A stretch of 64,000 nt of DNA from Cristatella mucedo (GCA_009760855.2 WPIO01000058.1:1511001-1575000), one strand, 5' to 3'; numbered from the stretch's first letter, positions 11,640-23,692 are shown. Numbers and translations: made by a program. Notes: generated by a model not told the origin, from the letters alone.

Positions 11640-12840
11640 CTGGGTCACTTCGTTTAGCCAGGGTCTGCTCTGCCTGTTTGATGCTTTGATAGCGCTCCGC
11701 ATGATCGACGAGGCAGCAGCTGCAGCAGCAACGCTGGCGACAGAGGCAGCGCTCCTATGCAGCTCATGGTTAGTCCGTTCGGCGCCACCCGGTCGGAGCG
11801 GGTCGCATCCATAATGCTCTGCCCTCGAGCCGCCGTGGTGCCAGACGGAGCCATCGACGAGCCCCGTCCCTTGGGTTGGTCAATTGTGGGCCTGTCTTTG
11901 TTCGCATTATCGTCGACGAGATTGTTAATGCGCCTGCGCGCCGCCGCCATCTGTGGCCGCGCCGCCCACTAGGGCCACGCCTGAGCAGTTGGCCCCACGC
12001 TGTACCAGCCGCCGCTCGTACCCGCTTCCGGGATCCAGCTTCGAGCGGCTCGATTGCATTTAGGGAAGGTTTGCTACACAGAGCTTTTGAACGAGCGGCG
12101 GACGCATTGTCGTTGACCCGTCGATGTGTGAGCAAGTGCGGACCAACAACAAGAACACGCGCCACTGCACTTCGATGGCCTCGCCTTCTGAACTCACCGA
12201 CGCCGCCGCCAGCCAGGTCCTGCTGCCGATGCTAGTCTGGCTGCTGGCGGGGCAAACTTCGGGCGTCCGCTCGGTCCTCGGCTCGGCTGCGGCGACTGCG
12301 GTAGCAGCCTCGCCGCCATTGCAAAACTCCACAGGTGAGACGCCGAGCGAGGCGCCTGGTGCTCGCCAGTGGCCACGGCTTCACCGGCAGCTCGAAGAGC
12401 CTGCAAGCATCAGCCAGCAGCAGAGGAGCACTAAGCTTGCCCCGTGCCCCGGCTGTCGTTGCGGCCGCTGTGGGACCAGCTGCCCCCCTAGAGCGAGCGA
12501 GCGAGCGAGCGAGCGCGGTCCTGAAGCCTCCCGTGTCTTGCTGGCTGGCACAATGCAGCTGGCGATGTAGGACCTGAGGCGAAGCGCTTGGTTTGATTGC
12601 AGCTTGGGAGTACGGAAGCGGCGACCACGGTGAGTACCTGGCGGTGGCGGAGCAGCGTTGCGGTGGCTGCGGTGGCTACGGCGGCCGGGGAGAGAGGAGC
12701 TCGTCGAGGGCGGCGAGCGAGCGAAGGCGGCGAGACCTCGGTGGCCTCGACTGCAATTCAAACGCGTGCCCGGAGCTCGGAGCCTAGGCTTGTCTGGGCC
12801 GGGTGGGGTTGTGGCGGTGGTGAGGGGGGGGGGGGCTTCG
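11640..12840. promoter_or_regulatory. CpG-rich island around carbonic anhydrase exon 1
   Basis: A 1.2 kb block far richer in G, C and CpG than the AT-rich sequence on both sides. It includes a GCGA/GAGC tandem near 12490-12516 and an 11-base G run near 12825-12835. Long open frames appear on both strands, as expected in GC-rich DNA with few stops, and are not accepted as genes apart from the signal-peptide exon at 12175. The most likely role is promoter and 5' region of the carbonic anhydrase gene. No TATA box or transcription start is certain. Confidence 0.6.
12175..12334 (+). CDS. Carbonic anhydrase exon 1 (candidate signal-peptide exon)
   Basis: This opens with ATG-GCC and encodes 53 residues with a hydrophobic core (VLLPMLVWLLAG, residues about 16-27), as in a cleavable signal peptide, then an Ala/Ser-rich stretch. 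It ends at a strong donor (CACAG|GTGAGA) in phase 1, which is the phase needed by exon 2. It lies in the GC-rich island 11640-12840, a likely promoter region. An in-frame ATG at 12124 would add 17 polar residues. 12175 is preferred because it puts the hydrophobic segment near the N-terminus and has G at +4. The assignment rests on phase, signal peptide and order; there is no family similarity in the exon itself. An exon encoding the usual W-x-Y segment may lie in the 11.4 kb intron. Confidence 0.6.
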
Positions 12841-13379
12841 ATTGCGACCTCGAGGATTACATTGTCTTGACCTTGTCTTGATAAGCGCGTTGAATGCGCC
12901 TTGAAGTGCGTTTGAGTCGCACAGGGTGACTATCGCAGTTCGCTTCGTCTGCTGGAGGGAGCTGACGAGCCTCGAACCGCAAAGTTCGAGCCAAAAGCGG
13001 CCAGATCTGAAATAGTGGTGTGTGTGTGAGGGGGCGTGGGCAGCATGGGTCGGCTGCTGCGACTTGAGAAGACTTGGCTAATTTAATATGCGCCTCGAGG
13101 CACAGTCCAGCAAGCCGATGGGTAAACAAAAGGAGTGGTTAGCCCCCTCGAGTGTTCGAGTTTACGTCGTGGTTCTTCCAGGAAGAACGCCTACTGATTA
13201 CTGATTTATTCGAAGCACTTTCTGCGACTAGATGCTGGTGGTTTGCTTGACACGAAGAGCTTACATTGCGGTGCCGTACTCTGTCGTGCATCAGAGAATC
13301 GGATTACTTAACTCGAAGCCTCGTCTGATATACTACTAAAAACTGATCTTCTACAATCTGAGGAGCCGCCTCTGATGCC

Positions 13380-14090
13380 TTTCGTCACGAATTTTATTTA
13401 TGTACAACAGCCCCTCGGTTCTATCCAGAAGACTCAGTCACACGAAAAGAAGGGGCATTGAGAAGCAGAGGTGAGTCAGGAGGGCAGTCGAGGCTGGGTT
13501 ACATGGAAGTAGCATCTCATGATGGCTGGAAAGAATATGCCGCGATGGCACACTAGGTAAGGCGGTTGCTTTTCACGGTTCGATTCCTGCGGTGGGTGAT
13601 TCTGTATCGCCACTGCAAGCTGTGGTGATAGCCGTAAAGGCTCTTCTGTCTCTATACAAAAAGAGGCTGCTTAGTCAGCTAGGATTTTTTTTTATATGCC
13701 AGAGTTTGCTGGACGAGACAAGAATTAGCGTTAACGTATCGTGGAAATGAGGTCCACCCGCAGAGCAAGCACGTGTCGTCACCGTCTTATAGTGAAAGAA
13801 AGGAACAGCTATTATAGTGTCTCTAGAGCAGTCGAGGCTAGGATGAGGCTGAAACTAGTGCAGTAGTATAGCTAGGTTTTACCCAGCCAAGCCACAGTTG
13901 GCCTTGCGATTCAGAGTCGGAATTGTACTCTGTATCGATTCACCAATCGGGCGCTATCTTGACTCACATAGTAAAGAAGACAAGTGGCTGACTTTCATCT
14001 AGCCGCGTTCATAACTAACTGCAGAGGCTTTATAGTTTTGGTAGCCCTGCTAGTGATAGACAACGTTAGTCCAATCTAGCTAGCACCTGG
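13380..14090 (-). mobile_element. LINE B fragment interrupted by a SINE1
   Basis: Blocks AGAAGCAGAGGTGAGTCAGG, CTGGAAAGAATATGCC (before the SINE), then GGCTGAAACTAGTGCAGTAG, AGCCAAGCCACAGTTGGCC and CTGTATCGATTCACCAATCG (after it) follow the order at 40060-40500 and 59210-59510. No open frame is left. Confidence 0.6.
13543..13690 (+). mobile_element. SINE1 lacking the palindromic part of the head
   Basis: Reads CGATGGCACACTAGGTAAGG then GCTTTTCACG joined directly to GTTCGATTCCTGCGGTGGG. The 20-21 bases that form the palindrome in other copies are cleanly missing. Body and tail are normal, followed by a T run. Confidence 0.88.
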
Positions 14091-16504
14091 AGCTGCTAAG
14101 ATCTTTGGCCATCCATTGATATAAGCTGTCTGTAATCCTAGATAATGATCGAGCTCCATTACTATGATGTCGTGTGCCTGTGGGACACCGATTTCACGGT
14201 GAGCTTGCAGGACTCTTACTCGGCTCGTGACTGTCATTAAAGATCAACGAGTCTCGTTAAGTCCTGCCAAGTGTGGACATGCAACCTTAAGCCAGCATGC
14301 GAAGACTGGACTCTTCTGTTGACTGCCAAGGGTAGGACCCAAGCGGACGGCTACTGCTTCGCCCAAAATTTCGATGACACTCTGTCTCCCATCTCTAGCA
14401 GAATGTAGACGCGGCGCTGACACTCTGGTTGGTGAGCTGTTGCATTTGAATGCTGATTGGCAGGACAAAAAGGGCTTGACCGTCGTTAGGGGCCCAGGCC
14501 TTGGGTTTGTTTCTTTGTCGTCACTTATTGCTCTACTATCAATGCAGCATAGTAAGTTCGAACGAACAACCATATCAGGGCAGGCCTTTAGCAAGTGGGC
14601 AGCATTTAATGAGCTTATTCATTTATGCACAGCAGTGGGTGCACTGGGGTTAATGATCGGGTCAGTAAAGCTTGACCACTAGAAACCACGATAAATCACT
14701 AACACGAGCTCACTTAGTCGATGCAGTTAAATGATTATTTTACTGCATACGGCTAAGGCAGTGTTTCACAATATGTTGAGCTGTAACCCTAACGACTTTA
14801 ACGCAACATTTAGTATGCACTCGTGCCCATATACTCATTTTGTGGCTCCACAAAGCCACGAGCTCGTTGTGCAGGATTATATTATATCTCACCCCACCCG
14901 AATCCTAAGCTTTTGATGCGCGAGTGGTGGTCAGTGCCAGAATAAATGGCATCGGTGTGAAATAACTGTGGAATTAACGTTTGCTAGTCAGGAATGTGTA
15001 GAGCGAGAGTCTGTTGACAATTGATTTCAATAAAAAAAAGTAGGCAATCAATATATTATTCTGAAAGGATCCGAGGGCAATGACGCAGCTGATACTGCTT
15101 TAGCAGTTGAGATACTCCTCAAGTGGGCGCTAAAAGCGAACGAATGTGAGCGTGTTTACAACTTCCACAGCAAGCCACTGCAGCTCCTATAACTATGCCG
15201 GAAATGCGACTGAATTACGGCTCCAGTGCATTTCACGTTGCACTTTTTGGAAGGATGCTGCTGCATTAATATTTAATTAAACTTGAAGAGTTTGACCACC
15301 GCATGCAATATTCACAAAACTATAAACTAGATCAAATTTTTCGTAACTGCATTTTAATATTTTAATTTAGCACAATTACCGAGCGATAGCTAAGGTATTG
15401 AATGCCTTTTCTAACAGGAAAATTGCAGTCAAGGCATTTAAAGGTCCACTTTTTACATATCAATGCAGCTGGTGTCAAATTTAGACGTTCATAATGTAAC
15501 TAACTATACTTTCCGCTTTTTTCATATTAATTGTACATTTTATGAGGGGAATTAATAGGTATACAGCTTTGAGAAAATCAGACCGATATGCTTTTCGGGA
15601 CAGTTTCAGATACTAGAATACATTATTCTTCAGAAACCCATCTATTTCCATATGAATTAAATTAAGCCTTATCGTGTTGACGAATATGTTACTACGTTGG
15701 TTAGTCACAATTTTCAAAACTTCCATGACTGTCAGAAAAACTTCTCAGCAAGATTCTGAGTGATTTGACGCTCCACTTTTTGGACCATTCATAGCAGCAT
15801 TTTAAATTGTCAGATGCCCAACACCATAATGATTTCAAATAGAAATATGTTTCGGGTCATCTGTTTTTCTCCAATAATTTTTCGCATTATGAAAGGAAAT
15901 CATTGGTGGCATCTGATTCCTTTATAGGCCATTGGAGTGCTTACTTTTTGTTCAGGTTGATTCCTTGTATGCTGCGGTATTCTGACAGAGGCAGTTTCTA
16001 AGCAGATTAAAGGTGTTCGAACATGCTTTCAGAGCCATTTTCCAACATTTTCCAATCCTTTTACGTGCTTTTAGTAAATTTATTCACCATAATTTGTCAA
16101 TGCTAGGTCATAGCATAGGCAACAAACAAGTGTCTGCATTAATTGCATTTAAAAATTATTATCTTCATAGATCATCATTCGGTTTGGACAAGCTCAATCA
16201 TTTGCAGTGTCCAATCAGTTTCCCACTTCCAATTGGGTTGAACTATTGTAATTGTGTCATGGAAAGTCTTCCAAAGGACCAGGTTTAGTTTCTGCCGTTA
16301 CCACAGAGATTTTCTTTTCAAGTTTAGTAGTCTAAGAATGTGTCTCGAACTCATGGAAATTTTGTGGTTCCGAGACCAAATTCAAATACAATATAGGATT
16401 CTCGCTGGGACCCTCACAGCTTACGACTGCAGGCGCAAGGATTCTCACCTGCATAGGTGAAATGTTTCATAATCTTAGCTCCTTGTACTCATAGGAGAAT
16501 ACAT
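14091..16504. other. Intron 1 of the carbonic anhydrase gene, mostly unique AT-rich sequence
   Basis: Nothing recognised apart from short open frames (14374-14682, 16013-16288) without a known domain. An exon for the missing N-terminal W-x-Y segment could be hidden in this intron. Confidence 0.5.
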
Positions 16505-16655
16505 AAGCTGTCTTCTTTCTTTAGCATGTAGACGAACGAGTCGTAGGTTCAAGCCCTGCAATCTGTAATCCTATATAGCATAAAAAAGGCAGAAACTCTG
16601 GCCGCCACGGCTCTTTCGCTGCTGTATAAATGAGGCCGCCGAGTCAGCTAGCTAT
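16505..16655 (+). mobile_element. Divergent SINE1-related copy
   Basis: A B-box-like AGGTTCAAGCCCTGCAATC, then GGCCGCCACGGCTCTTTCGC, TGCTGTATAAATGAGGCCGC and GAGTCAGCTAGCTATTATTG mirror the SINE1 body (GTAAAGGCTCTTCTGTCGCT, ATACAAAAAGAGGCTG, AATCAGCTAG). It is either an old copy or a sister family. Confidence 0.55.
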
Positions 16656-17232
16656 TATTGTTTACTACTTTTATTACTACTGGCCTCATATGCGCTTGCT
16701 TTTTATACTCGTGCTATTATATTTTTATACGGAGCTGAGTTGGATTCGACTCTAGGATACTATACCTCATCACATTTTCTGTGACGCGAAATTTTATTTT
16801 TGGTCACTTAACATATGGGTTGAAAGCAGCTCGGACAGCGAGAAAAAGGAAGTCCTAGAGAGAATGTTCTCACTTAGTCTCCGCAGCTGCTGTATCTTTA
16901 ACAAGATGGCAACAAGAACGATAAGAACTTCAACGAGAACAAAGCAGAAAGTCGTCACATCAATCTGGCACTCTTGATGGAGTTCTAGGCGCCCTTTATC
17001 GTCGGGAACTTTTTATCATAATGTACGTACACCATTTAGGAAAAGTCTAATAGATGAATAATTTAGTCAGCCAAGATCGCCTAACGCCATTCTTACAACT
17101 TATACTTGAAATCAGAATAAATAGCTGAAGCATTCTTGCGTATGAAATTTTCCTGGTGTGCTGTAGGATAAAGGTTAAATGTTAAAGATGAGCATACAGA
17201 AATGCTGTTGATCAGTTAATAATTATAAGGGT

Positions 17233-17605
17233 AATAATTTCATATCGCACCCTGAGAGAGATTCGTCTCTTTATAGGCATTTTAAATATGATGGAGAAAC
17301 AAGCACATCAATTAAAAATAAAACGCACAATTTCAGCTTGAATTAGCTCAAAAAGGACAGTTCATTCGGATTTCAAGGCGATGTCGTGAAGTCATTCGTC
17401 TCTGAGTTCCGGGCTTTGAGAGGATATAAACTGAAGCCATGTTTTCCAAAGGATTTGAGTTTGGTTAGAAGTAGAGCCAATCGACCGAGTTAGAAGAGTG
17501 GGTGGTAAGATACATAGCTTGATTAGTAAGAATTTTGAATAGGTATAGCGGAGAAAATTTTTTGAATGAGTTGAGAATGTTGTAATGTGTGCACACTTAG
17601 TACAT
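17233..17605 (-). pseudogene. LINE A 3' fragment, minus strand
   Basis: Tail at 17233-17290 (TCATATCGCACCCTGAGAGA, CGTCTCTTTATAGGCATTTT). The C-terminal coding region follows, where GGCTTTGAGAGGATATAAAC, CCAAAGGATTTGAG and AGAAGAGTGGGTGGTAAGAT correspond to intact boxes in 61530-61640. Confidence 0.7.
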
Positions 17606-17689
17606 ATCAATAAGTCATTCATATTTGTCTAACCTTGAAACAGTGAGTTTCTATATTGATCAGATAAAACAAGCCAGTTTGAATGTTAT

Positions 17690-17785
17690 TGCAGAACTAT
17701 TTACACTTGAAAAATCAAAGTGTAAAGTGCCTAGAAAGAGATTGAGTTCTCCGAGAGCGCTATATCAAATGTATTATTATTATAA
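17690..17785 (+). mobile_element. LINE A 3' tail only, plus strand
   Basis: AAAGTGTAAAGTGCCTAGAA, AGAGATTGAGTTCTCCGAGA, GCGCTATATCAAATG and ATTATTATTATTA form the LINE A tail. Everything 5' of it is missing, as expected from an early stop of reverse transcription. Confidence 0.85.
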
Positions 17786-18399
17786 AGTGAAATACACTGT
17801 GTAAATCAAGCTTGGTGAGATGGCTGCATGGAATGACGACTGGGTTCCTTCAGACACCACCACATGCCCACCCACAATCACATGCTCATCACGTAGCTTT
17901 TTGTTTAGGCATTCACTTTCCATTTTACAATCGACACACGTTTCATGCCCCAAGAAATACGAATTTATTACTGAGCCTACCGGCCGAAATGCCGAGGGTT
18001 GGCAGCTCGTTCGCACTGAATGTCGCGGTCGACAGTGTCAGTGCACTCATGAATACTAAGCAGATCGTGAACGTTCTGCCTTTGTTCTTTCTTTTTGCTC
18101 TACATCTAAAGGCGGCAGAGCCTTCAATAGAATTCGATTTGCTGTGCTGGCATCTACTTGTATTGTTGTCAAGTGGTATCAGCTTGAATGGTCAGGAAAG
18201 TTAGGTGACCCGGCTGGGGGACAAAGATTTTCAACACTAGACACGTGCTTAATAATGTTTTCACTATTGTTAGTATTAACTTTAATTTTATTTGCTGAAT
18301 GCAATAAGTCCGAGAGCAGGCTATATAGCAATTTGTTGCATGACATAAGCCGATCTCTTGGGCATAAGTGAAACCCCGTCAGCTTTAGCATCTTAGCTT

Positions 18400-18595
18400 C
18401 CTGCTGTGATGGCGATAGCGCCATCAGCACAACGTGACTTCAGGGTGACGCGGAAATCAGCGTCACCTGCTAAGCAGATCAACGTTACCACCAAGTCAGA
18501 GAGTGCGGGGTGGCCCCAAAGAAAAGGTTTGGAAAAGGCGGCGCCGCGAAAGTGGCCTGCCAGGCCTGGGGGAGTAGCAATGTCAGCCCTTCCCA
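18400..18595. other. Unexplained structured segment joined to a LINE A copy
   Basis: GC-richer than its surroundings. TGATGGCG and CGCCATCA are perfect inverted arms with a 4-base loop (18407-18426). GGTGACGC and GCGTCACC are perfect arms with an 8-base loop (18444-18467). The segment ends where LINE A coding sequence begins at about 18596. It matches no other part of the window. It could be the 5' part of a chimeric retrotranscript. Confidence 0.4.
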
Positions 18596-19318
18596 TCATG
18601 CATTCGTGACGTCCCGTCTCGACTTCTGCAGCTCACTGCTCGCTGGCCAGCCGGCACGTGCGATCAGGCGACTGCAGCCGGTGCTAAACTCTGCAGCTAG
18701 GCTTGTCTGTCGTGAGCGTAGGAGTTGCCACATTACTCCACTTCTCGCCGACCTGCACTGGCTACCAGTGAGGCAACGGATTGACTTCAAGGTTTTGTCG
18801 CTCACTTTTAGGTCTCTTCATTCTATGGCTCCAGCCTATCTTTCAGATATACTACCCCATCAGGCCAAGCATCGTACCACCCTCTTTTCGGAATCCGACA
18901 GTCTTGAAATACCTCGTACAAACCTTAAATCCTTTGGAGACCGTGCATTCAGCTCGCATGCTCCCAAAGCCTGGAACTTCCTCCCGACCTGCGTCAGAAC
19001 ATCCCATGACCTGACCACATTTAAAAGAAACTTTAAAAACACACCTATTTAGGACAGCATTTAGTGGGTCCCAGTGATTTGTCTTTGATGTGCTTATGCG
19101 TGCTGACACTGTGCATGCTGCCACTAACCACATGTGCATGCTGACCCTGTGCATGTCACCCCTAACCATATAATTCATTTTGTTTGTTTTTCAAGCATGA
19201 TTTTACTTACCATTCAATTGCATATCACTTTGCAGCAAATGTAAAGCGCCTAGAAAGAGATTAAGTTCTCTGAGGGTGCTTTATCAAGTGCAATATTATT
19301 ATTATTATTCCCTTAAGG
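18596..19318 (+). pseudogene. LINE A 3' copy with C-terminal reverse-transcriptase region
   Basis: Frame 18510-19052 encodes T-S-R-L-D-F-C-S-S-L-L-A-G, L-H-W-L-P-V-R-Q-R-I-D-F-K-V-L and S-F-G-D-R-A-F-S-S-H-A-P-K-A-W-N, the conserved C-terminus of L2/CR1-type polymerases. It is followed by the 3' untranslated region and an (ATT)n tail. It lacks everything 5' of the H-A-F-V-T-S-R block. Confidence 0.9.
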
Positions 19319-19700
19319 CTGCAACAGATTATAATGACAAATTTTAAGAGTGTAACATCTTGTCTTTGTTACAAATGCGGATTTTTTTGTATCCTGTCCT
19401 GGGCTGGCTATATATAATGCTTCGCAAAACGAACGCAGTTGCATTTGAATAATCTCGTTTTGGTCAAAAACAAGTCGGGAGGATTGTGCTCTTGTTTTAG
19501 CTGGCCAGATTTTGGCGGTATCCCTTGGCTGTGAAATGTGCTTATACAACGACAACTCGTTTTGGAATAGTAAGTCTAAATTACGGGCACACATCGTTGG
19601 GGTGACGTTTAATGAATCAATTTTGATAGTGAGGTCTTTCAAATTCTGGGTGACTATGTTTGCCGATGACTATTTGGTTAGTCTTACCATCGTTAAGCTT
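19319..19700 (-). pseudogene. Degraded LINE fragment, minus strand
   Basis: The minus-strand frame contains A-R-N-L-D-L-L-F-Q-N-E-L-S-L-Y-K-H-I-S, matching A-R-N-L-G-x-x-F-Q-x-D-L-S-L-x-x-H-I-S of LINE A, downstream of the A-D-D-T block. It directly abuts the tail of the plus-strand copy. It is rich in frameshifts. Confidence 0.6.
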
Positions 19701-20224
19701 CAGAAAACTAGTTGGCACGTAAATACGTCCACGTCGCCCATGCAGGCTGCACGGGAATAAAGTAAGTCTAGTGTTGAATACAATAAGGCTTTGAAGTTTC
19801 GAAAGATTGGTAGAACTGGGAGTCGTCGGAGAACAAGATTGTTCTAAGCAATTAAATAAGCCAAAGAGGGAATAGAAGTAGTTAAAAGAAGTAGCCTAAG
19901 ACCAAACCTGTAAACTCGCGATACTTATAGGGCTGCGGGAGTGACAGACAGCCTCACTCTGCATCTACACTCATATTTTACTGATTTAGAGCCAAAAAAA
20001 TTTTAGAACTGTGTTATTGACAACTATGCGTATGGAGAAATCTAGTGGCTAGGCTTCGGAAGCGTCTAGTGACCAATCATTTTGAACCCTACTAATATAT
20101 TCAGGAGTATCAGCAGAGAGGCTCTAATCTGATCAGTTGCGATCAGAAAGTCATTTCTAAACCAGAAGCAGGTGGTTTCCATTCAATGGCTAGCTCTAAA
20201 TTCCAATTGAGTCTTAATAATAAC

Positions 20225-20372
20225 ATAATTCGTTTATATAGCGCCCCAAGAGAACTTAATCTATATTCAGGCGCTTCACATATGCCTCGGGGCTCGAGCC
20301 CACGACCTCAGTCAGACCTTGGTCGGGGCGAGCATCTTAACCGCTAGACCAAACCATCTAGTGAATTGACTA
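20225..20372 (-). mobile_element. SINE2, minus strand, well preserved
   Basis: The complement gives TGGTTTGGTCTAGCGGTTAA (A box), GACCAAGGTC, GTGGGCTCGAGCCCCGAGG (B-box region), then CATATGTGAAGCGCCTGAAT and a GGGGCGCTATATAAACGAAT tail. This is one of the clearest copies of the family. Confidence 0.9.
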
Positions 20373-20802
20373 ATCAATAATTGCGGGACTATTACAGGTG
20401 TCCTGTATAAGAAGTGCAAAAGGGAGACATGAGGAAATTTGCTTTAACTCTTATTATCATGGGCATGATTTTGAATAAGTGGCCAGAGAGTTATATTCAG
20501 AGAAGAAGAAACACTGGTAACCTGGGAAATTTTTGCACAATTTGCTGGGGTGGACAGCAAGAGCTCTATGAAAAGAATGTGCAGAACTGTTAGGATCAGT
20601 AGGACTAGTGGTCTGTTTAGCCTGTGAGACAAGTTTGGCGATGGTTTCGGTAGAGGCGGGCATGAAGGAGTTAGGAGAAGAAGAGCAGGACGCTGAACGG
20701 TTGCAGTACGGCAGTGAGGGCGATAGAGAGACACTCGGCTCGATCTAATCTGTGAATAATCAAAGAAAAGCAGCGTTAAGTCACCATTGAGATCACTATA
20801 AA

Positions 20803-22290
20803 AATAATAATAATAAGACATTTGTATAGCGCCTTCAGAGAACCTAATCTCTTTGTAGGCACTTTACAGAATACTTGCCTTGTAGTGGTTAAGAAGACGG
20901 TCGATAGTGACTGATGAAAATTGTGGGTCATTGGAAACTGGATCCACTAATTCTCTGCTAAATTTGAACTTACCCTTAGCCAAAACGGAATTATGTGACC
21001 TATACTATACTAATCTTCAAACACCAGGCGGTGGTTTAGTAAGTCGCAATTTTTTGAAGGCCTTCTCGAGTCGATACTTAGCTTTTTCTTGCTCTTTTCG
21101 TGTCTGCGGCAAACCAAGTGGATTCTCGGCTTCAGGGGCTGACCTGTCGTCTGGACAGGGGGGACAACTTACCGAGGACGTCGGCTAGCGTCGATTTGAA
21201 TTGCATTACGGAAAGAAATTCGGTATTGGGGTCAAGTAGAAAGGCAGATGATGCAATTCGGATGCGGACTGCATCAATTCAAGAGGATTTAGGTTTCTTG
21301 ACTTACCTCTAATTTTTAATGTTTTTAAAAGCCACCGCTTTCTCCGGCTAAATGAAATATACATTTGACCAGATGAGTTGAAATTGGTGGTGATAAGAAC
21401 GGTAGGGTAAAGTTGGTTGAGAAAATTTGATGATAGCTGTACAGTTTTATATGGGTACTGGCTTTTACATCAGCGTGGAGGCTGAAGGACTCATATAGTG
21501 AAAGCACGTTGAAAAACAGTGGACATGTATCAGATCAGCTGGGTTATCGAAGTCGATACTGAAATCACCTAGAATGAGAAGAGAGTGATTCCTTGTGGAA
21601 AAGGGAAAGAATGTGTGAACATTCAGTGACAGAGCCAAGATTGCTGCTTAGTTTATGACAAATGAGTGCTGTCTGAAAATTGTCGTCGAGAGGACAGAGA
21701 ACAGGAGATTTACAAGATTGGTTAGCAGGGACCGAGAAACGCTTGAAATTGAAAAAGAGGTGCAGGCAAAACAGCTACTCCTCTGCCAGTTTTCAATCAT
21801 GTCAGAGTATTTAAAGTAAACCAGAGGTAATAGTGGTGATAGCATAACAGTTTGCCGAAATTTTTCTGGTCTCAAAATAAAAGCTTTGATAATAATGACT
21901 ACAGTAATATATAATTTAAATTCTTCTCAGCGAGCTAAGTATCTTTCAAGGCGCTTCACTTAGGCTGTAAAAGAAGCATATCAAATGATCCCATCTATAA
22001 AAAGGTATTTCTTCGTATATGTCTTGAAAGAACTATAAACAAAGACGAATCATATCATACTTAAGGAAAATGCGGATTTTAATTTCCCAGTACGTAGCGT
22101 CAGTTCAGGAATTGTATACATGACGTAACGGAGAGTCCAGCAAAAAAGCCAGGTGAATGCTTAACCTTAACCATAGCTGCGAGTTTCGAGGTAAAATCAG
22201 GGTTTGTGACCTCTGGTTGTAGAGATTTGGTGGAATTAAAGGTGGATATTTTTTAAGTGATAACACTCCACGTTCGCAAAGTTCCAAAAT
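20803..22290 (-). pseudogene. Older LINE, minus strand, with endonuclease remnant
   Basis: The tail at 20803-20875 (ATTTGTATAGCGCCTTCAGA, CTCTTTGTAGGCACTTTAC) places the 3' end. On the minus strand around 21530-21600 the frame reads L-L-I-L-G-D-F-S-I-D-F-D-N-P-A-D, the G-D-F-N-I motif of the APE-type endonuclease. The reverse-transcriptase core is not recognisable between the two, so there is probably an internal deletion. The 5' limit is uncertain. Confidence 0.6.
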
Positions 22291-23525
22291 TTAGTAGTCG
22301 TTCTTTTTAGTTGCTAGTTGCTAAGCTTGCTGCGACATAAGGACAACAATTGCAAAAAAAGCACGCATTTTATAGTTAAGTGTGATCGGAAAATACTTGC
22401 ACTTACTGTAAAGAAAGCCTCAAAGCACGTGAGCTAGAAGCGGTTGAGTTATTATTACCGTCGCTGCACGGTTGGTCTACAAAGTTCGCTAGCTACACAT
22501 AGTTTACAATGGTTCTAAAGGCATATCGCGAAGTAGGCATCCGGCGTATTTATTTTTCCCATGGGCAGCAATCATAACAAGTCATCTATAGATCATGACA
22601 TTAAGCTGTTTAGTGGTTTATCATGGCACCCATATGTGGCAAAATTGTCTTAATAAACTACGCCTGCTCCTTTTAAAAAGATTGCGTAAATCACTATCTA
22701 AATGCTCACAAACTGGGATTGCTTTTGATAATCCATTATTTTGCACAATTCAGAATTATGCGAATTTATCAAGCCAGTAGTGCTTATTCTCATTTTTATT
22801 TCAAATATCAGCCTGCCATTTTCGCACCCGCAACATATCCAAAATGAGTAAGCTCCGTCAAAGCACTCAACCACAATATGTTTCATGAAATTTGTCATCG
22901 TTGGAAGGAGCTTCTGTAGATGTTGACACACCACTCCAGCAGATGATCTTCTGGCTCTGTATTTTCGTGCACTGAAACGAGTCGTTGTGGCATGAAGAAT
23001 TTAACTTAATCAAGAATCGCCTTCGGCGACGTCTTGTCGTGTACAATCAAAGTCGGTTGGATTCCTACTGAAAAGTTCCTGACAATGGGCTTTCTGGCAG
23101 CCCTTTCCTACTTCTATGGGTTCCTATATCAGAAAGATTAGAAACCAAGTTATATTTACTAAGCATACGTACAATTGTTCCTGTTAATTTATGTTGTAGG
23201 TAGTCTGTAAAATGTGTTGAGTCATTGCATGCATCTGGAGCTGAAGTTGACGGCTAATATTAGACATGACTTTTGGGACAATAATTTTTACCTCATTATA
23301 AATTGGGCATCGCTCACCACTTGTGGTCCATGTTATATTTTCAAATATTCAGAGCCGATGCAACCAAATTCTTCTGTCATGCTTCCATTTGCGTACCTTG
23401 AAGTTTGCAAAGCTACCATGGTAGAGATTAATCTATTCTCAGATCATTCTAGAGCAATCTATTGGACGCGACGTTTATTCTAGCACAATGTTGCAGAAAG
23501 TTGAGCCTGTATAGCTAGTGTGTTA
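22291..23525. other. Intron sequence, nothing recognised
   Basis: AT-rich. Frames at 22595-22780 and 23214-23483 are short and have no recognisable motif. Confidence 0.5.
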
Positions 23526-23692
23526 AGCCGTGATGGCACACTAGGTAAGGCGGTTGCTTTTCACGACATCGGTCCCGAGGTCGTGGGTTCGATTCCTGCG
23601 GTGGGCAATCCTTTATCGCCACTGCAAGCGGGGGTGATAGCCGTAAAGGCTCTTCTGTCGCTATACAAAAAGAGGCTGTTTAATCAGCTAGA
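23526..23692 (+). mobile_element. SINE1, nearly complete, just upstream of carbonic anhydrase exon 2
   Basis: CCGTGATGGCACACTAGGTA, GCGGTTGCTTTTCACGAC, palindrome CATCGGTCCCGAGGTCG, B box GGTTCGATTCC, body with CGCCACTGCAAGCGGGGGTG, and the end GAGGCTGTTTAATCAGCTAG. The acceptor of exon 2 is about 50 bases downstream. Confidence 0.95.

Noticed and set aside
11654-13129. Many 60-148 codon frames on both strands
   Set aside because: GC-rich sequence has few stop codons. Only the frame at 12175-12334 has a signal peptide and a donor in the right phase; the rest are Ala/Arg/Pro-rich shadows.
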